Positions 25,230 through 34,730 of a stretch of 64,000 nt of DNA are shown in pieces; position 1 is the first letter of the stretch; the number at the start of each line of letters is the position of its first letter. The position numbers were made by a program, and so were the translations under genes. The notes beneath the pieces were generated by a model, which was given only the letters and a program-made list of their open reading frames with translations, was not told where the DNA came from and made no database searches. Source of the DNA: Oceanobacillus chungangensis (GTDB taxonomy: Bacteria; Bacillota; Bacilli; Bacillales; Amphibacillaceae); contig NZ_PIOD01000007.1 in assembly GCF_003369565.1 (NCBI RefSeq), forward strand, positions 1 through 64,000. Reading direction: 5' to 3'.

Positions 25230-26942
25230 TCAAAATAAGAAATATCGCTGCCCCATCGGTAATTTATCAACAGGCTCACATGTAATGACTTCCCCATTCA
25301 CTCTAACTTCGTATGTTTGTGGGTCTACCGTGATTTCCGGCGTTTCGGAGTTTAGTTTCATCGATTTTTTTGTCAAATCCCGAATCCCATGCACTGGGAG
25401 GATTTGCTTCTGCAATCCTAATTTTTCATGTACTTTATCATCAAATGCAGATTGAGAAATAAAAGTGATTGAGCTCTTTAATTGTGCTTTCCCAGTTGTT
25501 GCATACATTGGCCGGTATATGATTGGCTGTGGTGTTGGTATCGATGCATTGGCATCTCCCATTAAGGATTGTACCATCAAACCATTTTTTAAAATCAGCT
25601 CTGGTTTTACCCCGAAAAAGGCTGGATTCCAAAGGACAAGATCGGCAATCTTCCCTACTTCAATCGATCCAACATGCTCGGAAATTCCATGCGTAATTGC
25701 AGGATTGATTGTATATTTTGCAACGTATCGTTTCACACGGTTATTATCGGAGTACTCGCTATCTCCCTGCATTGTACCGCGCTGCTGTTTCATTTTATTC
25801 GCGACTTGCCATGTACGGAGCACAACTTCACCGACACGCCCCATTGCCTGTGCATCCGAACTAACCATACTAAATACACCCATATCTTGAAGAATATCCT
25901 CTGCTGCAATTGTTTCTCTTCGGATTCGCGAATCAGCGAAAGCGATATCTTCTGGAACAGATGGGTTTAGATGATGACAAACCATTAGCATATCGAGATG
26001 TTCGTCGACTGTATTTACTGTATATGGCAACGTAGGATTTGTTGATGATGGTAGAACATTCATAAAGCTTGCCGATTTAATTAAATCTGGTGCATGTCCT
26101 CCACCAGCACCTTCTGTATGATACATATGAATGACACGATTCTTAATTGCTGCAATCGTATCCTCCATGAATCCACCTTCGTTTAGCGTATCGGCATGTA
26201 CGGCAACTTGCACATCATACTTATCCGCGATTGTTAGCGCATGGTCGAGTGCAGATGGTGTAGCTCCCCAGTCTTCATGGACTTTTAAGCCAATTGCTCC
26301 AGCACGCACTTGTTCTGCTAATGGTTCCTCTGTTGCCGCTTGTCCTTTTCCAGTAAAGCCAACGTTAATAGGTAATCCCTCTGCCGCTTCAAGCATTCGA
26401 TGCATATTCCATTCACCTGGCGTCACTGTTGTCGCTCTCGCGGCTGCTGTCGCACCAGTTCCACCACCAATCAAGGTAGTAAGTCCAGATGTAAGGGCAA
26501 CATCAACCTGTGCAGGATTGATAAAATGCACATGCGTATCGATTCCACCGGCAGTTAGTATCATCCCTTCACCAGCGATAATATCTGTTGAGGCACCAAT
26601 TACAATATCCACATTATCCATCACAAGTGGATTTCCCGCTTTACCAATCCCAGATATTTTGCCATCGCGAATCCCAATATCAGCTTTATAAATTCCAGTG
26701 TAATCCAAAATTACTGCATTTGTGATCACAGTATCTGGAACGCCTTCTTTACGTGTAACAAGTGGGTGCTGCCCCATACCATCACGAATAACCTTACCGC
26801 CTCCGAAGACAACCTCTTCACCATAGGTCGTAAAGTCTTTCTCCACCTGAATAAACAAGTCAGTATCCGCTAAACGAATGGAATCTCCTGTTGTTGGACC
26901 ATACATTTGTGCATATTGTTTTCTCGTCATTTTAAAGCTCAT
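25230..26942 (-). CDS. ureC: Urease subunit alpha
   Basis: 570 residues, the normal alpha-subunit length. The nickel ligands and catalytic residues are in place: [12 protein letters not shown] (about 132-143), the carbamylated Lys in [32 protein letters not shown] and the flap [13 protein letters not shown]. It hydrolyses urea to ammonia and carbamate. Its ATG overlaps the stop of ureB, so the subunits are translated together. Confidence 0.98.
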   Translation of the reverse strand: MSFKMTRKQYAQMYGPTTGDSIRLADTDLFIQVEKDFTTYGEEVVFGGGKVIRDGMGQHPLVTRKEGVPDTVITNAVILDYTGIYKADIGIRDGKISGIGKAGNPLVMDNVDIVIGASTDIIAGEGMILTAGGIDTHVHFINPAQVDVALTSGLTTLIGGGTGATAAARATTVTPGEWNMHRMLEAAEGLPINVGFTGKGQAATEEPLAEQVRAGAIGLKVHEDWGATPSALDHALTIADKYDVQVAVHADTLNEGGFMEDTIAAIKNRVIHMYHTEGAGGGHAPDLIKSASFMNVLPSSTNPTLPYTVNTVDEHLDMLMVCHHLNPSVPEDIAFADSRIRRETIAAEDILQDMGVFSMVSSDAQAMGRVGEVVLRTWQVANKMKQQRGTMQGDSEYSDNNRVKRYVAKYTINPAITHGISEHVGSIEVGKIADLVLWNPAFFGVKPELILKNGLMVQSLMGDANASIPTPQPIIYRPMYATTGKAQLKSSITFISQSAFDDKVHEKLGLQKQILPVHGIRDLTKKSMKLNSETPEITVDPQTYEVRVNGEVITCEPVDKLPMGQRYFLF

Positions 26943-27262
26943 TATTTATTCCCTCTTTTCAATGGTCCATCCACTTTGTTATTAAACCCGTAAACCTCAC
27001 GTTTCCCCCCAAAATCAATTAATTCTACTTCCTTTTCATCACCTGGTTCAAAGCGAACTGCCGCACCTGCTGGAACATTAAGACGTTTTCCATATGCTTC
27101 TTCACGATTAAACTGCAGTGCATCATTCACCTCGTAAAAATGATAATGTGAACCAATTTGAATTGGTCTATCACCAGTATTCGTTACGAATACTTTTGAT
27201 GCTTCCCTTCCTGCGTTGCAAATAATCTCTTCTTCTTTTAAAAATAATTGTCCGGGTTCCAT
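26942..27262 (-). CDS. ureB: Urease subunit beta
   Basis: 106 residues, with [36 protein letters not shown] and [12 protein letters not shown] as family marks. It forms the trimer with UreA and UreC. It has no catalytic residue of its own. Confidence 0.97.
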   Translation of the reverse strand: MEPGQLFLKEEEIICNAGREASKVFVTNTGDRPIQIGSHYHFYEVNDALQFNREEAYGKRLNVPAGAAVRFEPGDEKEVELIDFGGKREVYGFNNKVDGPLKRGNK

Positions 27263-27286
27263 CTGTTCATTCCTCCTGTTGTTTAT

Positions 27287-27589
27287 TTACCTTATTGGAC
27301 TATGTACCGTTACTAATTTCGTACCATCCGGGAAGGTTGCCTCTACTTGCACATCGTCAATCATCTCTGGAATTCCATCCATAACGTCTTCCCTTGTCAG
27401 AATCGTTGCACCATATTCCATTAATTCTGCAACACTTCGCCCGTCTCTGGCACCTTCCAGCACTTCATAAGTGAGTAGTGCTACAGCCTCTGGATAATTT
27501 AATCGCAAGCCACGTTCTTTCCTTCGCTTTGCTAAATCTGCTACCACTACGATCATCAACTTATCTATTTCCCGCGGTAATAATTGCAT
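27287..27589 (-). CDS. ureA: Urease subunit gamma
   Basis: 100 residues. [46 protein letters not shown] and VTVHSPIR are the gamma-subunit words. It is the first gene of the operon, with GGGAGG 7 nt before the ATG at 27589. The 200-bp gap to the divergent urea transporter would hold both promoters; I found no clear GlnR/TnrA site in it. Confidence 0.97.
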   Translation of the reverse strand: MQLLPREIDKLMIVVVADLAKRRKERGLRLNYPEAVALLTYEVLEGARDGRSVAELMEYGATILTREDVMDGIPEMIDDVQVEATFPDGTKLVTVHSPIR

Positions 27590-27788
27590 TTTAAACCTCC
27601 CTAAAATCGATTATTATTTTATTTGGACAGAACATCTATAAGCATTTCCAATTCTTTCATTTTTAAACAAAGTTTATGTTTGTTGAAGAATCAAATCTAC
27701 TTTTATTTTTTTGGAATTGTCCTTCTGTTTTTTGGGAAGTGTAATATAGAGGAAATAACTATAAATTTGGTAAATAGGGGACGATACA

Positions 27789-28721
27789 GTGCGTAATCAT
27801 TCATTTATTAATAAAGCTTTTCCATTTATAGCGATATCATTGAAAGGAATTTCACAAGTCGTTTTGATTGAAAATGTCGTCTCAGGTGCGATTATTCTTT
27901 TAGCCATTACAATTGCATCGGTTCCTTTAGGGATAATAGCTCTTCTATCGTCAATGATTGGTACAATGATTGGTAAGCTTGGAGGGGTAGATGACGAGAT
28001 ACTTAACCAAGGGTTATTTGGCTATAATTCTGTACTTACTGGAATGGCCCTACTATTATTCCTGACAGGACCAACCCAATGGATTCTCTGTTTAGTCGGT
28101 GCCGCTATTGCCGCCATCCTAACAGCAAGTGTAATGCATATTATGAAGGGTACAGGAATACCAATTCTAACCTTGCCATTTATTCTCTTGACCTGGTTTG
28201 CTTTACTCGTTTCCTATCGATTAACCACATTTCAAATTAGTAATTCGCTCGTCCCACAAAGTTTGCGCCAATGGGAATTAGATATCACGGGTGATATTGA
28301 GTTGTCACATGGTATTTTTTATGGAATTGGACAAGTTTATTTTTTAGACAATATGGTATCTGGAATATTATTATTTATTGCCGTTTTTTGGGCTAGCTGG
28401 AAGCTTGGACTCTATGCTTCTATAGGAAACGCTGCAGCTTTAGTAACAGCGTTAATATTAGGGGCAGAACGATCTCTAATATTCTTAGGACTGTATGGTT
28501 ATAATGCGATATTAACTTGTATCGCAGTAGCTCTCGTATTTAATATGGATAAGCGACCATTTTCATACGCTTCAGGGATTATGGCCGCCTGTTTGACGGT
28601 TCCACTAGCAGCTAGTATCAATACATGGCTTTTGCCTTATGGACTACCTGCATTAACGATGCCATTTGTCTTGAGTACATGGGTATTCCTTAGTGCAAGG
28701 AAAATATTACCGAAGTTATAG
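27789..28721 (+). CDS. Urea transporter
   Basis: 310 residues and about ten hydrophobic segments, in two similar halves, each with a GYN-type motif (LFGYNSVLTGMALLL near 77 and LYGYNAILTCIAVAL near 236), as in the UT family of urea channels. A further pair is PFILLTWFALL / PFVLSTWVFL. The GTG start has AGGGGACG 5 nt upstream. Divergent placement from ureA fits uptake of urea for the neighbouring urease. Confidence 0.9.
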   Translation: MRNHSFINKAFPFIAISLKGISQVVLIENVVSGAIILLAITIASVPLGIIALLSSMIGTMIGKLGGVDDEILNQGLFGYNSVLTGMALLLFLTGPTQWILCLVGAAIAAILTASVMHIMKGTGIPILTLPFILLTWFALLVSYRLTTFQISNSLVPQSLRQWELDITGDIELSHGIFYGIGQVYFLDNMVSGILLFIAVFWASWKLGLYASIGNAAALVTALILGAERSLIFLGLYGYNAILTCIAVALVFNMDKRPFSYASGIMAACLTVPLAASINTWLLPYGLPALTMPFVLSTWVFLSARKILPKL

Positions 28722-28750
28722 GTGCTAATGCTACGCTTCATTGGATAAAG

Positions 28751-28790
28751 ATAGAGAACAACATCATACATACTTGATGTTGTTCTCTAT
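28751..28790. terminator. Terminator behind the urea transporter
   Basis: A perfect 16-bp stem ATAGAGAACAACATCA / TGATGTTGTTCTCTAT with an 8-nt loop between two convergent genes. Confidence 0.85.
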
Positions 28791-28812
28791 CTGTCCAGTT
28801 CTCGACTTTTAA

Positions 28813-29034
28813 TTACTGTTCTAAATGGTTCCCCATTAATTTATGGACCTCCGTTTCCACTGCCTGAAGTTCTTCCTCTTCTAATTCCTTATGTGGTTGA
28901 GGATGGAACCAATTTATTTCTCCATCGTGAAAAACTCCTTGATAAGTATCCCCTTGAAAATTTAATTCAAACTGGTGCCGTTCATGTACTTGATCCTCAA
29001 ATAATGGTTTTATTTCGAAGTTTTCGAACATCAT
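28813..29034 (-). CDS. DUF5342-type small protein
   Basis: 73 residues from ATG 29034, which has GAGGAGG 5 nt upstream. The longer frame up to 29163 overlaps the TatD gene. The text MMFENFEIKPLFEDQVHERH, then DTYQGVFHDGEINWFHPQP, matches a small conserved Bacillus family of unknown role (DUF5342, from memory). It is soluble and acidic at the C-terminus (ELEEEELQAVETEV). Confidence 0.7.
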   Translation of the reverse strand: MMFENFEIKPLFEDQVHERHQFELNFQGDTYQGVFHDGEINWFHPQPHKELEEEELQAVETEVHKLMGNHLEQ

Positions 29035-29113
29035 TATTTCCTCCTCATACTGTATTTCTTTTAAAGTTTGCACATAACTACCCAAAATATGTATAGGATA
29101 AATAGTCCGTTTT

Positions 29114-29908
29114 TTAAATTTGATAAAATTGTTTTGTATTCCGTAAGAGCTGCCTATAGACATCCGCTATTTCTAACGCTTTAATAGAGGCAATGGCTTC
29201 GATTGATTGATGAATCATCTGTGGATGTGTCATCTTACCTTCAAAGGGACCTGTAAAAGTCCATGGTCCATCCGTCTCGACCATCATTTGTGATAATGGA
29301 TATTGGTTGACCAAATGCTGAATTTCCTGTTCATACAATACATCCGGTGTAATGGAAATAAAGTAACCATTCCGGATCATCCGCTCAATCGTTAGTATAT
29401 CACCCTTAAACCAATGAAAGTGCGCATATTTGATCGCATGTTTTTCTAATAAATTGCAAACAACACCTGCATCCTCATAAATTGCATGCAGTACTATCGG
29501 CTTCTTGTATCGTTTTGCAAGTATGATAAATTGCTCGAGTATTTCCATATAGGGTTCTATATTTAAAAAGGGATTTTCTTTTCGCGTATAATACGGCAGA
29601 CCAACCTCACCAATGGCAATCATCTCTTGATTGTGTAACTCAATAAATGCAATTAATTCCTGCATTGCTTCATCATTAAGCACTTGTTGTTCTGGATGAA
29701 AACCAAACGCCGCCTTAATATTATTGTGCTCACGATGTAATTTTAAATTTTCTTTAGCAGAAACTAAATCATATGACACCGTGATTAGCGATTCTATCCC
29801 AGCACACTCCATCTCAGACATAATCCGTCGCTGCTCAGACCTTGCATATTTATCTAGATGGATATGTGCATCAATTAGGCTTCTTGCACCTCCCAAACTA
29901 TTCTTCAT
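29114..29908 (-). CDS. TatD-family metal-dependent hydrolase in the thiamine transport operon
   Basis: 264 residues from ATG 29908, which shares TAATG with the stop of the ATPase gene and has GAGGGA upstream. All TatD metal-site elements are present: DAHIHLD (HxH), GEVGLPYY (Glu), VLHAIYED (His), HFHWFKGD (His) and VETDGPW (Asp). Classical TatD proteins are nucleases, but the superfamily hydrolyses many amides. It is the last gene of a TPP-riboswitch operon for a thiamine-precursor transporter. I therefore infer a salvage step, perhaps deformylation of an imported pyrimidine, as YlmB does in other bacilli. This assignment is not proven. Confidence 0.82.
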   Translation of the reverse strand: MKNSLGGARSLIDAHIHLDKYARSEQRRIMSEMECAGIESLITVSYDLVSAKENLKLHREHNNIKAAFGFHPEQQVLNDEAMQELIAFIELHNQEMIAIGEVGLPYYTRKENPFLNIEPYMEILEQFIILAKRYKKPIVLHAIYEDAGVVCNLLEKHAIKYAHFHWFKGDILTIERMIRNGYFISITPDVLYEQEIQHLVNQYPLSQMMVETDGPWTFTGPFEGKMTHPQMIHQSIEAIASIKALEIADVYRQLLRNTKQFYQI

Positions 29909-30642
29909 TATTGTTCCCTCATTTCCTGATAGATTCGTTTCTTCCATTGCAGAAACGAATCAGAAAGAAGAATTGCTTCGTCTCTTGGTCGGGCAAAGGG
30001 AATCGTAAATTCTTTCTTAACGGTTGCTGGTCGGGACGATAACACAATAATTCGATCAGCAAGAAAAATTGCCTCCTCAATATTATGCGTCACAAATAAT
30101 ATTGAGCGTTTATATTCGGACCAAATCGATAAAAGCCACTTTTGCATATCAAGTCTCGTAAATTCATCTAATGCTGAAAAAGGTTCATCTAATAGGATTA
30201 ATGATTGCGGACTTAAAATACTGCGAATAAATGATGCCCTTTGCTGCATTCCTCCAGAAAGTTCATGTGGGTAGCTTTGCTCAAACCCTTTAAGCCCAGC
30301 CCTTTCAATCATTTGTAATGCCTTTTCCACATCACGATTTCCAGTAATCTCTTGGCCAAGCAGTACATTATCTAAAATTGTCCGCCATGGCATGAGTGAC
30401 GAAGTTTGTGGTGTATAGCTGATTGAACCGCGTTTTCCATTAATATTCTCTCCATTCAGATTTACCGAACCAGACGATGGCTGACTGATTCCGCCTATAA
30501 TCCGAAATAACGTACTTTTCCCGCTGCCTGAAGGGCCTAACAACGCAACAAATTCTGCCTCTTCAACAGAGAATGTCACATCATTTAGTACTGTATTTAC
30601 ACCGAATGATTTATTTATTTGCTGGATCTCAAGATGACTCAT
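29908..30642 (-). CDS. thiZ: ABC transporter ATP-binding protein, thiamine precursor uptake (ThiZ-like)
   Basis: 244 residues from ATG 30642 with AAAGGAGGAGG upstream. Walker A GPSGSGKST, Q-loop TPQTSSLMPW, signature LSGGMQQRA, Walker B LILLDEPFSALD and the switch His (VTHNIEE) are all present. The sequence belongs to the nitrate/sulfonate/taurine-type group that includes ThiZ. Neighbours are the permease, a thiamine-binding protein and a THI5/NMT1-like binding protein under a TPP riboswitch, so the cargo is probably a hydroxymethylpyrimidine-type precursor. Confidence 0.85.
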   Translation of the reverse strand: MSHLEIQQINKSFGVNTVLNDVTFSVEEAEFVALLGPSGSGKSTLFRIIGGISQPSSGSVNLNGENINGKRGSISYTPQTSSLMPWRTILDNVLLGQEITGNRDVEKALQMIERAGLKGFEQSYPHELSGGMQQRASFIRSILSPQSLILLDEPFSALDEFTRLDMQKWLLSIWSEYKRSILFVTHNIEEAIFLADRIIVLSSRPATVKKEFTIPFARPRDEAILLSDSFLQWKKRIYQEMREQ

Positions 30643-31405
30643 TTGCACCCTCCTCCTTTGGCTTCCATTTAATCAGTCTTTTCTCTAAACCAACAATGAG
30701 TGAAAAGAATAATAAGCTTAGAATCACAATTAGAAAAATCGCTACAAACACGCGATCCGTTCGAAACGAAGAAGATGCCAATGTCATATAAACACCAATC
30801 CCTTTACTTGCACCAAGCCATTCGGATATGACAGCGCCCATTACACTATATGTTGCAGAAATTTTTAATCCTGAAAACAGCGATGGCAGCGCATGCGGAA
30901 ACTCTAATTTCCAAAATATTTGTTTCTTTGTTGCACCTGCCATTTGCATATAATGCATTAAATCACGATTCGTTTGCCTGAAACCATCTAATAAAGCAAT
31001 CGTAATCGGGAAGAAACAAACCAATGTAATGACAATAATCTTCGGCAGCATTCCGAAGCCAAACCAAATCACAAGCAACGGGGCAAGAACGATTGTTGGA
31101 ATGTTTTGCGAAATAATTAATAATGGGTAGAATGCCTGCCTCAGTATGGGAACAAGATGCAAGCCGATTGCCACAACCACGCCAATACTGCTGCCGATGC
31201 TGAACCCGAAAATAATTAATTTTATTGTTGATGCTAGATGCCCAGAATAGACTGCCCAGCCACTGATTGCCTCAGCAATAATCTGTGATGGGGCTGGCAG
31301 CAGCCACTTTTGAATATCAAAAATATTTGTACAAGTTTCCCAAATAATGAATAAAAGGATGAGGACCAAAGCTGGTCGCCATCCTTTTTGAAATAGCTTG
31401 CGCAT
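30629..31405 (-). CDS. thiX: ABC transporter permease, thiamine precursor uptake (ThiX-like)
   Basis: 258 residues with about six hydrophobic segments. The EAA loop reads AGATKKQIFWKLEFPHALPS (about 165-185), and GFGMLPKIIVI and ISEWLGASKGIGVYM are common to the SsuC/TauC/ThiX permeases. It is coupled by short overlaps to its neighbours on both sides. It forms the channel of the thiamine-precursor importer. Confidence 0.85.
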   Translation of the reverse strand: MRKLFQKGWRPALVLILLFIIWETCTNIFDIQKWLLPAPSQIIAEAISGWAVYSGHLASTIKLIIFGFSIGSSIGVVVAIGLHLVPILRQAFYPLLIISQNIPTIVLAPLLVIWFGFGMLPKIIVITLVCFFPITIALLDGFRQTNRDLMHYMQMAGATKKQIFWKLEFPHALPSLFSGLKISATYSVMGAVISEWLGASKGIGVYMTLASSSFRTDRVFVAIFLIVILSLLFFSLIVGLEKRLIKWKPKEEGANESS

Positions 31406-31698
31406 TAGCGGTATTTCTCCGTTAATTTATCCATTGACGCTCCATCAGGCTTATAGAAAACTTTAACTTGTGAAATGACGCTTGGGCATCCTTTTTCCGT
31501 CATTTTTTCATTCATTCTCTCGATAATCTTAAATAATTCAGATAACTCGCCCTCCATCGTTGTCTCAAGCGGATTCACTTGATGTTTCACACCAGATGCT
31601 TCGATTACCGCAATTGCTTCATCAACAAACGGAATCGTATCTTCTCCATTTGCTGTTTTTGGAATAATTTGAATACTTACGAGTGCATTTGCCATCAT
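31405..31698 (-). CDS. Thiamine-binding protein of the YkoF/MTH1187 family
   Basis: 97 residues. ALVSIQIIPKTANGEDTIPF, then VDEAIAVIEASGVKHQVNPL, the Glu-rich TTMEGELSEL and ISQVKVFYKPDG match the MTH1187/YkoF type (Thiamine_BP). Members bind thiamine or its pyrimidine in the cytoplasm. Two ATGs (31698, 31695) follow GAGGGGG; the second has the better spacing. Location inside the ABC operon supports the ligand. Confidence 0.8.
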   Translation of the reverse strand: MMANALVSIQIIPKTANGEDTIPFVDEAIAVIEASGVKHQVNPLETTMEGELSELFKIIERMNEKMTEKGCPSVISQVKVFYKPDGASMDKLTEKYR

Positions 31699-32705
31699 TA
31701 TTCCCCCTCATTTTCTGGTAAAAATTCATTCGTGAATGCCTGCTCACTATCTAGCTTAGCTTCCAATAATCCATTATCATACATCCATGCTGCATAATTA
31801 TCCCATACTTCCTGCTTCTGTTCTCCCCAGCGTGTTGCATCATCTTGATATTTCGATGCCAACCAAACCTGGCTTGCTTTTACTAACTCTGGATCTAAAT
31901 CAGGAACTGCAGCAATTAGAATATTTGCTGCTTCTTCAGGATTGTCGATTGCAAGCTGATATCCTTTTGAAACTGCATTTAAGAACTTCTCAATAGTTTC
32001 TGGATTGTCTTCTATCATTTTCTCATTTGTCGCAAGGACTGGTGTATAATAATCCAGCTTCTCACTATAATCGGTTAAATAAACCATGTTGATTGGCTCA
32101 TCACGAAGTTCTGCTTCAATTCCAGTCCATCCGTAATAAATCCAGGCGAAATCAATATTCTGCTCCATTGCAGTAAAGAAGTCTGAATCACCAATATTGA
32201 CAACTTCAACTTGCTCTACGTCGGCACCATCTTGTTTCATAATCGAGTCGAGTACTGCCTTCTCGACAGGTGCACCCCATCCACCGTAGGATTTACCCTC
32301 AAAATCCTTTGGCGATGTAATATCTTTATTTTTTACCGATGCAAACCCAGAAGTATTATGTTGAATTACGGCCGCAATTGATACGATTGGAATATCCTGG
32401 ATTCGTGCTTCTGTTATCGATTCCTGATAACTTACCCCAAATTCTGCTTGTCCTGACGCGACTAACTGATTTGCACCAGCCTCACCTGGCATGATGATGT
32501 CTACATCAAGTCCCTCTTTTTCAAAATAACCTTTATCTGCCGCAACATATAAACCGGTATGATTCGTGTTTGGCGTCCAATCTAATACAACGGTTACTTT
32601 CTCTAAATCCTGCTGGCCATCTGTGTTATCAGATGTTTCGCTATCATTATTCCCACAAGCGGCGAGTATAATGAGCAAAAAACTAATGAATACAATCTTT
32701 TTCAT
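31698..32705 (-). CDS. thiY: Substrate-binding lipoprotein, THI5/NMT1-like (ThiY)
   Basis: 335 residues. A lipoprotein signal (MKKIVFISFLLIILAACGNN, Cys17 in LAAC) is followed by VTVVLDWTPNTNHTGLYVAA, DVDIIMPGEAGANQLVASGQ and EFGVSYQES, the pattern of the NMT1/THI5 family. ThiY-type proteins bind formylaminopyrimidine (FAMP) outside the membrane. It is the first gene of the operon and is preceded by the riboswitch and its terminator. Confidence 0.9.
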   Translation of the reverse strand: MKKIVFISFLLIILAACGNNDSETSDNTDGQQDLEKVTVVLDWTPNTNHTGLYVAADKGYFEKEGLDVDIIMPGEAGANQLVASGQAEFGVSYQESITEARIQDIPIVSIAAVIQHNTSGFASVKNKDITSPKDFEGKSYGGWGAPVEKAVLDSIMKQDGADVEQVEVVNIGDSDFFTAMEQNIDFAWIYYGWTGIEAELRDEPINMVYLTDYSEKLDYYTPVLATNEKMIEDNPETIEKFLNAVSKGYQLAIDNPEEAANILIAAVPDLDPELVKASQVWLASKYQDDATRWGEQKQEVWDNYAAWMYDNGLLEAKLDSEQAFTNEFLPENEGE

Positions 32706-32773
32706 TATGAACTACCCCCTTATATAAGTTTGATAGAGGCTGCTCTTATACAAATAGCTTCATCGCAAAATTT

Positions 32774-32807
32774 AAATGCGCCCTAGAATAAAATCCCAGG
32801 GCGCATA
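32774..32807 (-). terminator. Riboswitch expression-platform terminator
   Basis: On the minus strand ATGCGCCCTGGGA pairs with TCTAGGGCGCAT, followed by TTTAAATTTTG. It stands between the TPP aptamer and thiY, so ligand binding should stop transcription. Confidence 0.8.
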
Positions 32808-32825
32808 CTATTTATGTATCAAGCA

Positions 32826-32913
32826 TGTTCCCTACGCTGGTTTTAGCCAGATCAGGTTCTAAGAGTCAGTATCTAACGGATACAATCTCAACCAGCAACA
32901 CTGGTTCCCCTAC
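32826..32913 (-). ncRNA. TPP riboswitch (THI element)
   Basis: Read on the minus strand the conserved words of the THI box appear in order: GTAGGGGAACC, GGTTGAGATTG (for GCTGAGA), CTTAGAACCTGATCTGG and AAACCAGCGTAGGGAA. The element lies 120 nt before thiY. Thiamine pyrophosphate should switch off the operon 29114-32705. Confidence 0.95.
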
Positions 32914-33043
32914 AACTTATAATCTATTTAATTTATTATTACAATAATACTATGACATAGAAAGTGGATAACTTCAAGTATGACGAAAGTTTTGAGTGAG
33001 ATACTACTTTTTTGGACAGGCTTTGCAAGGAGGTGATACTAAT

Positions 33044-33070
33044 ATGTCTGCGGATTTTGCTAATAATTAA
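33044..33070 (+). other. Eight-codon ORF behind a perfect Shine-Dalgarno
   Basis: AAGGAGGTGAT at 33027-33037 is followed 6 nt later by an ATG and then MSADFANN-stop. Such a strong site before a tiny frame suggests a leader peptide or the truncated start of a small sporulation protein. The gap 32914-33274 holds no other gene. Confidence 0.3.
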
Positions 33071-33126
33071 GCGTATGAATTCTAATTATCTATGGATAAA
33101 GAAAATAATAGCATATAATAATAAAA

Positions 33127-33249
33127 AGAACGCTAGCGAATTAGCGCTGACGTTCTAATGCACGATATGGTTCCATTTAACGGGGATAATAACATATCAT
33201 CGAGAATAGAGCTGTCAACAACCGAAGTTCTTTAACAAGTCATATCGTG
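33127..33249. other. Nested inverted repeats downstream of the amino acid transporter
   Basis: A compact hairpin AGAACGCTA / TAGCG...CGTTCT occupies 33127-33156. A longer-range pair CACGATATG (33161-33169) and CATATCGTG (33241-33249) encloses 71 nt. They lie just behind the ATPase gene that ends at 33275 and may be its terminator or an RNA. Confidence 0.4.
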
Positions 33250-33274
33250 TAAAGAATCTTATTTTATCCATCTC

Positions 33275-34015
33275 TCACAATACTTTACTCAGGAATTCTC
33301 TTGTTCTTTCCTCTTGTGGGTTTTCAAATAATTCTTTTGGATTACCACGTTCAATAATTTTACCATCATGTAAATATAATATTTTATTGCCAACTTCACG
33401 CGCAAATCCCATTTCATGCGTAACAACAACCATTGTCATTCCTTCTTCTGCGAGCTGCTTCATTGTTGCTAGCACCTCACCTACCAACTCTGGATCTAGT
33501 GCAGAAGTTGGTTCATCAAACAACATAACATCGGGCTTCATCGCCAAGGCTCTTGCTATTGCCACACGTTGTTTTTGTCCACCAGAAAGCTTTGAAGGAT
33601 ACACATTAATTTTATCGCTAAGTCCAACTTTTTTTATTAATTCTATTCCATCCCTTACTGCTTGGTCCTTAGGGATTTTCTTTACTTTAATCGGGGCTTC
33701 TATCACGTTTCCAAGTACCGTTTTATGGGGAAACAAGTTAAAATGCTGAAAAACCATCCCTACCCTTTCCCTTACTCTGTTTAAATTATGTGTTTTTGGA
33801 TCGATTATTTCCCCATCTAGCACAATAGTGCCACTATCATTTTTTTCAAGAAAATTCAAGCAGCGCAAAATAGTGCTTTTTCCTGACCCACTGGCCCCAA
33901 TTAATACAACAACCTCACTTTTCATTACTGTCATATCAATATCTTTTAGTACATGGAGGTCTCCGAAATACTTGTTTAGTTTTTCAACACGAATTATTTC
34001 AGTTTTATCATCCAT
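33275..34015 (-). CDS. Polar amino acid ABC transporter, ATP-binding protein
   Basis: 246 residues. Walker [14 protein letters not shown]-loop [11 protein letters not shown], signature [16 protein letters not shown], Walker [16 protein letters not shown] and switch His [11 protein letters not shown] place it in the GlnQ/HisP group. GGGAGG precedes the ATG by 6 nt. It powers the importer formed with the two upstream genes. Confidence 0.93.
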   Translation of the reverse strand: MDDKTEIIRVEKLNKYFGDLHVLKDIDMTVMKSEVVVLIGASGSGKSTILRCLNFLEKNDSGTIVLDGEIIDPKTHNLNRVRERVGMVFQHFNLFPHKTVLGNVIEAPIKVKKIPKDQAVRDGIELIKKVGLSDKINVYPSKLSGGQKQRVAIARALAMKPDVMLFDEPTSALDPELVGEVLATMKQLAEEGMTMVVVTHEMGFAREVGNKILYLHDGKIIERGNPKELFENPQEERTREFLSKVL

Positions 34016-34026
34016 ATAATACCTCC

Positions 34027-34689
34027 CTAATCACTAACCGACATTTTTCTCTCTAAAAACCTCACAAGCATTGTAAACACATAGACTATGAAAAGATAAT
34101 AAACAGCAACAACTAATAAATATGTCATAAAGTCAAAATTGGTAGAGCCTTCGAGATTAGCTACGCCAAACAATTCCTGCATGCCAATAAAGGAGGCTAG
34201 TGAAGAGTCCTTGAGCGCAATAATAAATTGATTACCAAAAGAAGGAATCGCACGTCTAAATGCTTGAGGTAAAATAATCCTCCTCATTGTTAAAGCAGCA
34301 CTCATACCTAATGAACTTCCTGCCTCCTGTTGCCCCTTATCTATAGAATTAATCGAGCCGCGAATAATTTCCGTCAAATATCCTCCCACATGAAAAGCGA
34401 GTGCTATTGTTACTGCCCAAAAAGTTGGCATTAGTATGATGTTCGTTAAGCCATAATACAGTACAAATATTTGCACAATAAGTGGTGTTCCTCTAATAAT
34501 CCAAACATAGAAATCTGAAATCCACATGAGCAGCCTAATCTTAGTTAACTTCAAAAAGGCGAAAAACAATCCAAATACTAATGCAAACATAAAGGCACAA
34601 ACGGTTATACCAACTGTTAAAAACATCGCTGCAATAAATAAATCGTAACTTACGATAAACGTTTCAAAGAAATGGTAGAGGGAATCCAA
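34027..34689 (-). CDS. Polar amino acid ABC transporter, permease
   Basis: 220 residues, with about five hydrophobic segments and the HisM/GlnP loop [41 protein letters not shown] is the usual N-terminal word of the family. TTG 34689 is the start (AAGGAG 9 nt upstream). It lies 11 nt before the ATPase gene. Confidence 0.92.
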   Translation of the reverse strand: MDSLYHFFETFIVSYDLFIAAMFLTVGITVCAFMFALVFGLFFAFLKLTKIRLLMWISDFYVWIIRGTPLIVQIFVLYYGLTNIILMPTFWAVTIALAFHVGGYLTEIIRGSINSIDKGQQEAGSSLGMSAALTMRRIILPQAFRRAIPSFGNQFIIALKDSSLASFIGMQELFGVANLEGSTNFDFMTYLLVVAVYYLFIVYVFTMLVRFLERKMSVSD

Positions 34690-34730
34690 AGTTCTTCACT
34701 CCTTCAAATGAATAGCACAATAAAGGCATT

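Noticed and set aside
26131-26691. 186-codon frame opposite ureC
   Set aside because: Shadow of the urease alpha gene with Ser/Pro/Ala-rich text; ureC is certain.
27590-27788. GlnR/TnrA site between ureA and the urea transporter
   Set aside because: No TGTNAN7TNACA-type match was seen.
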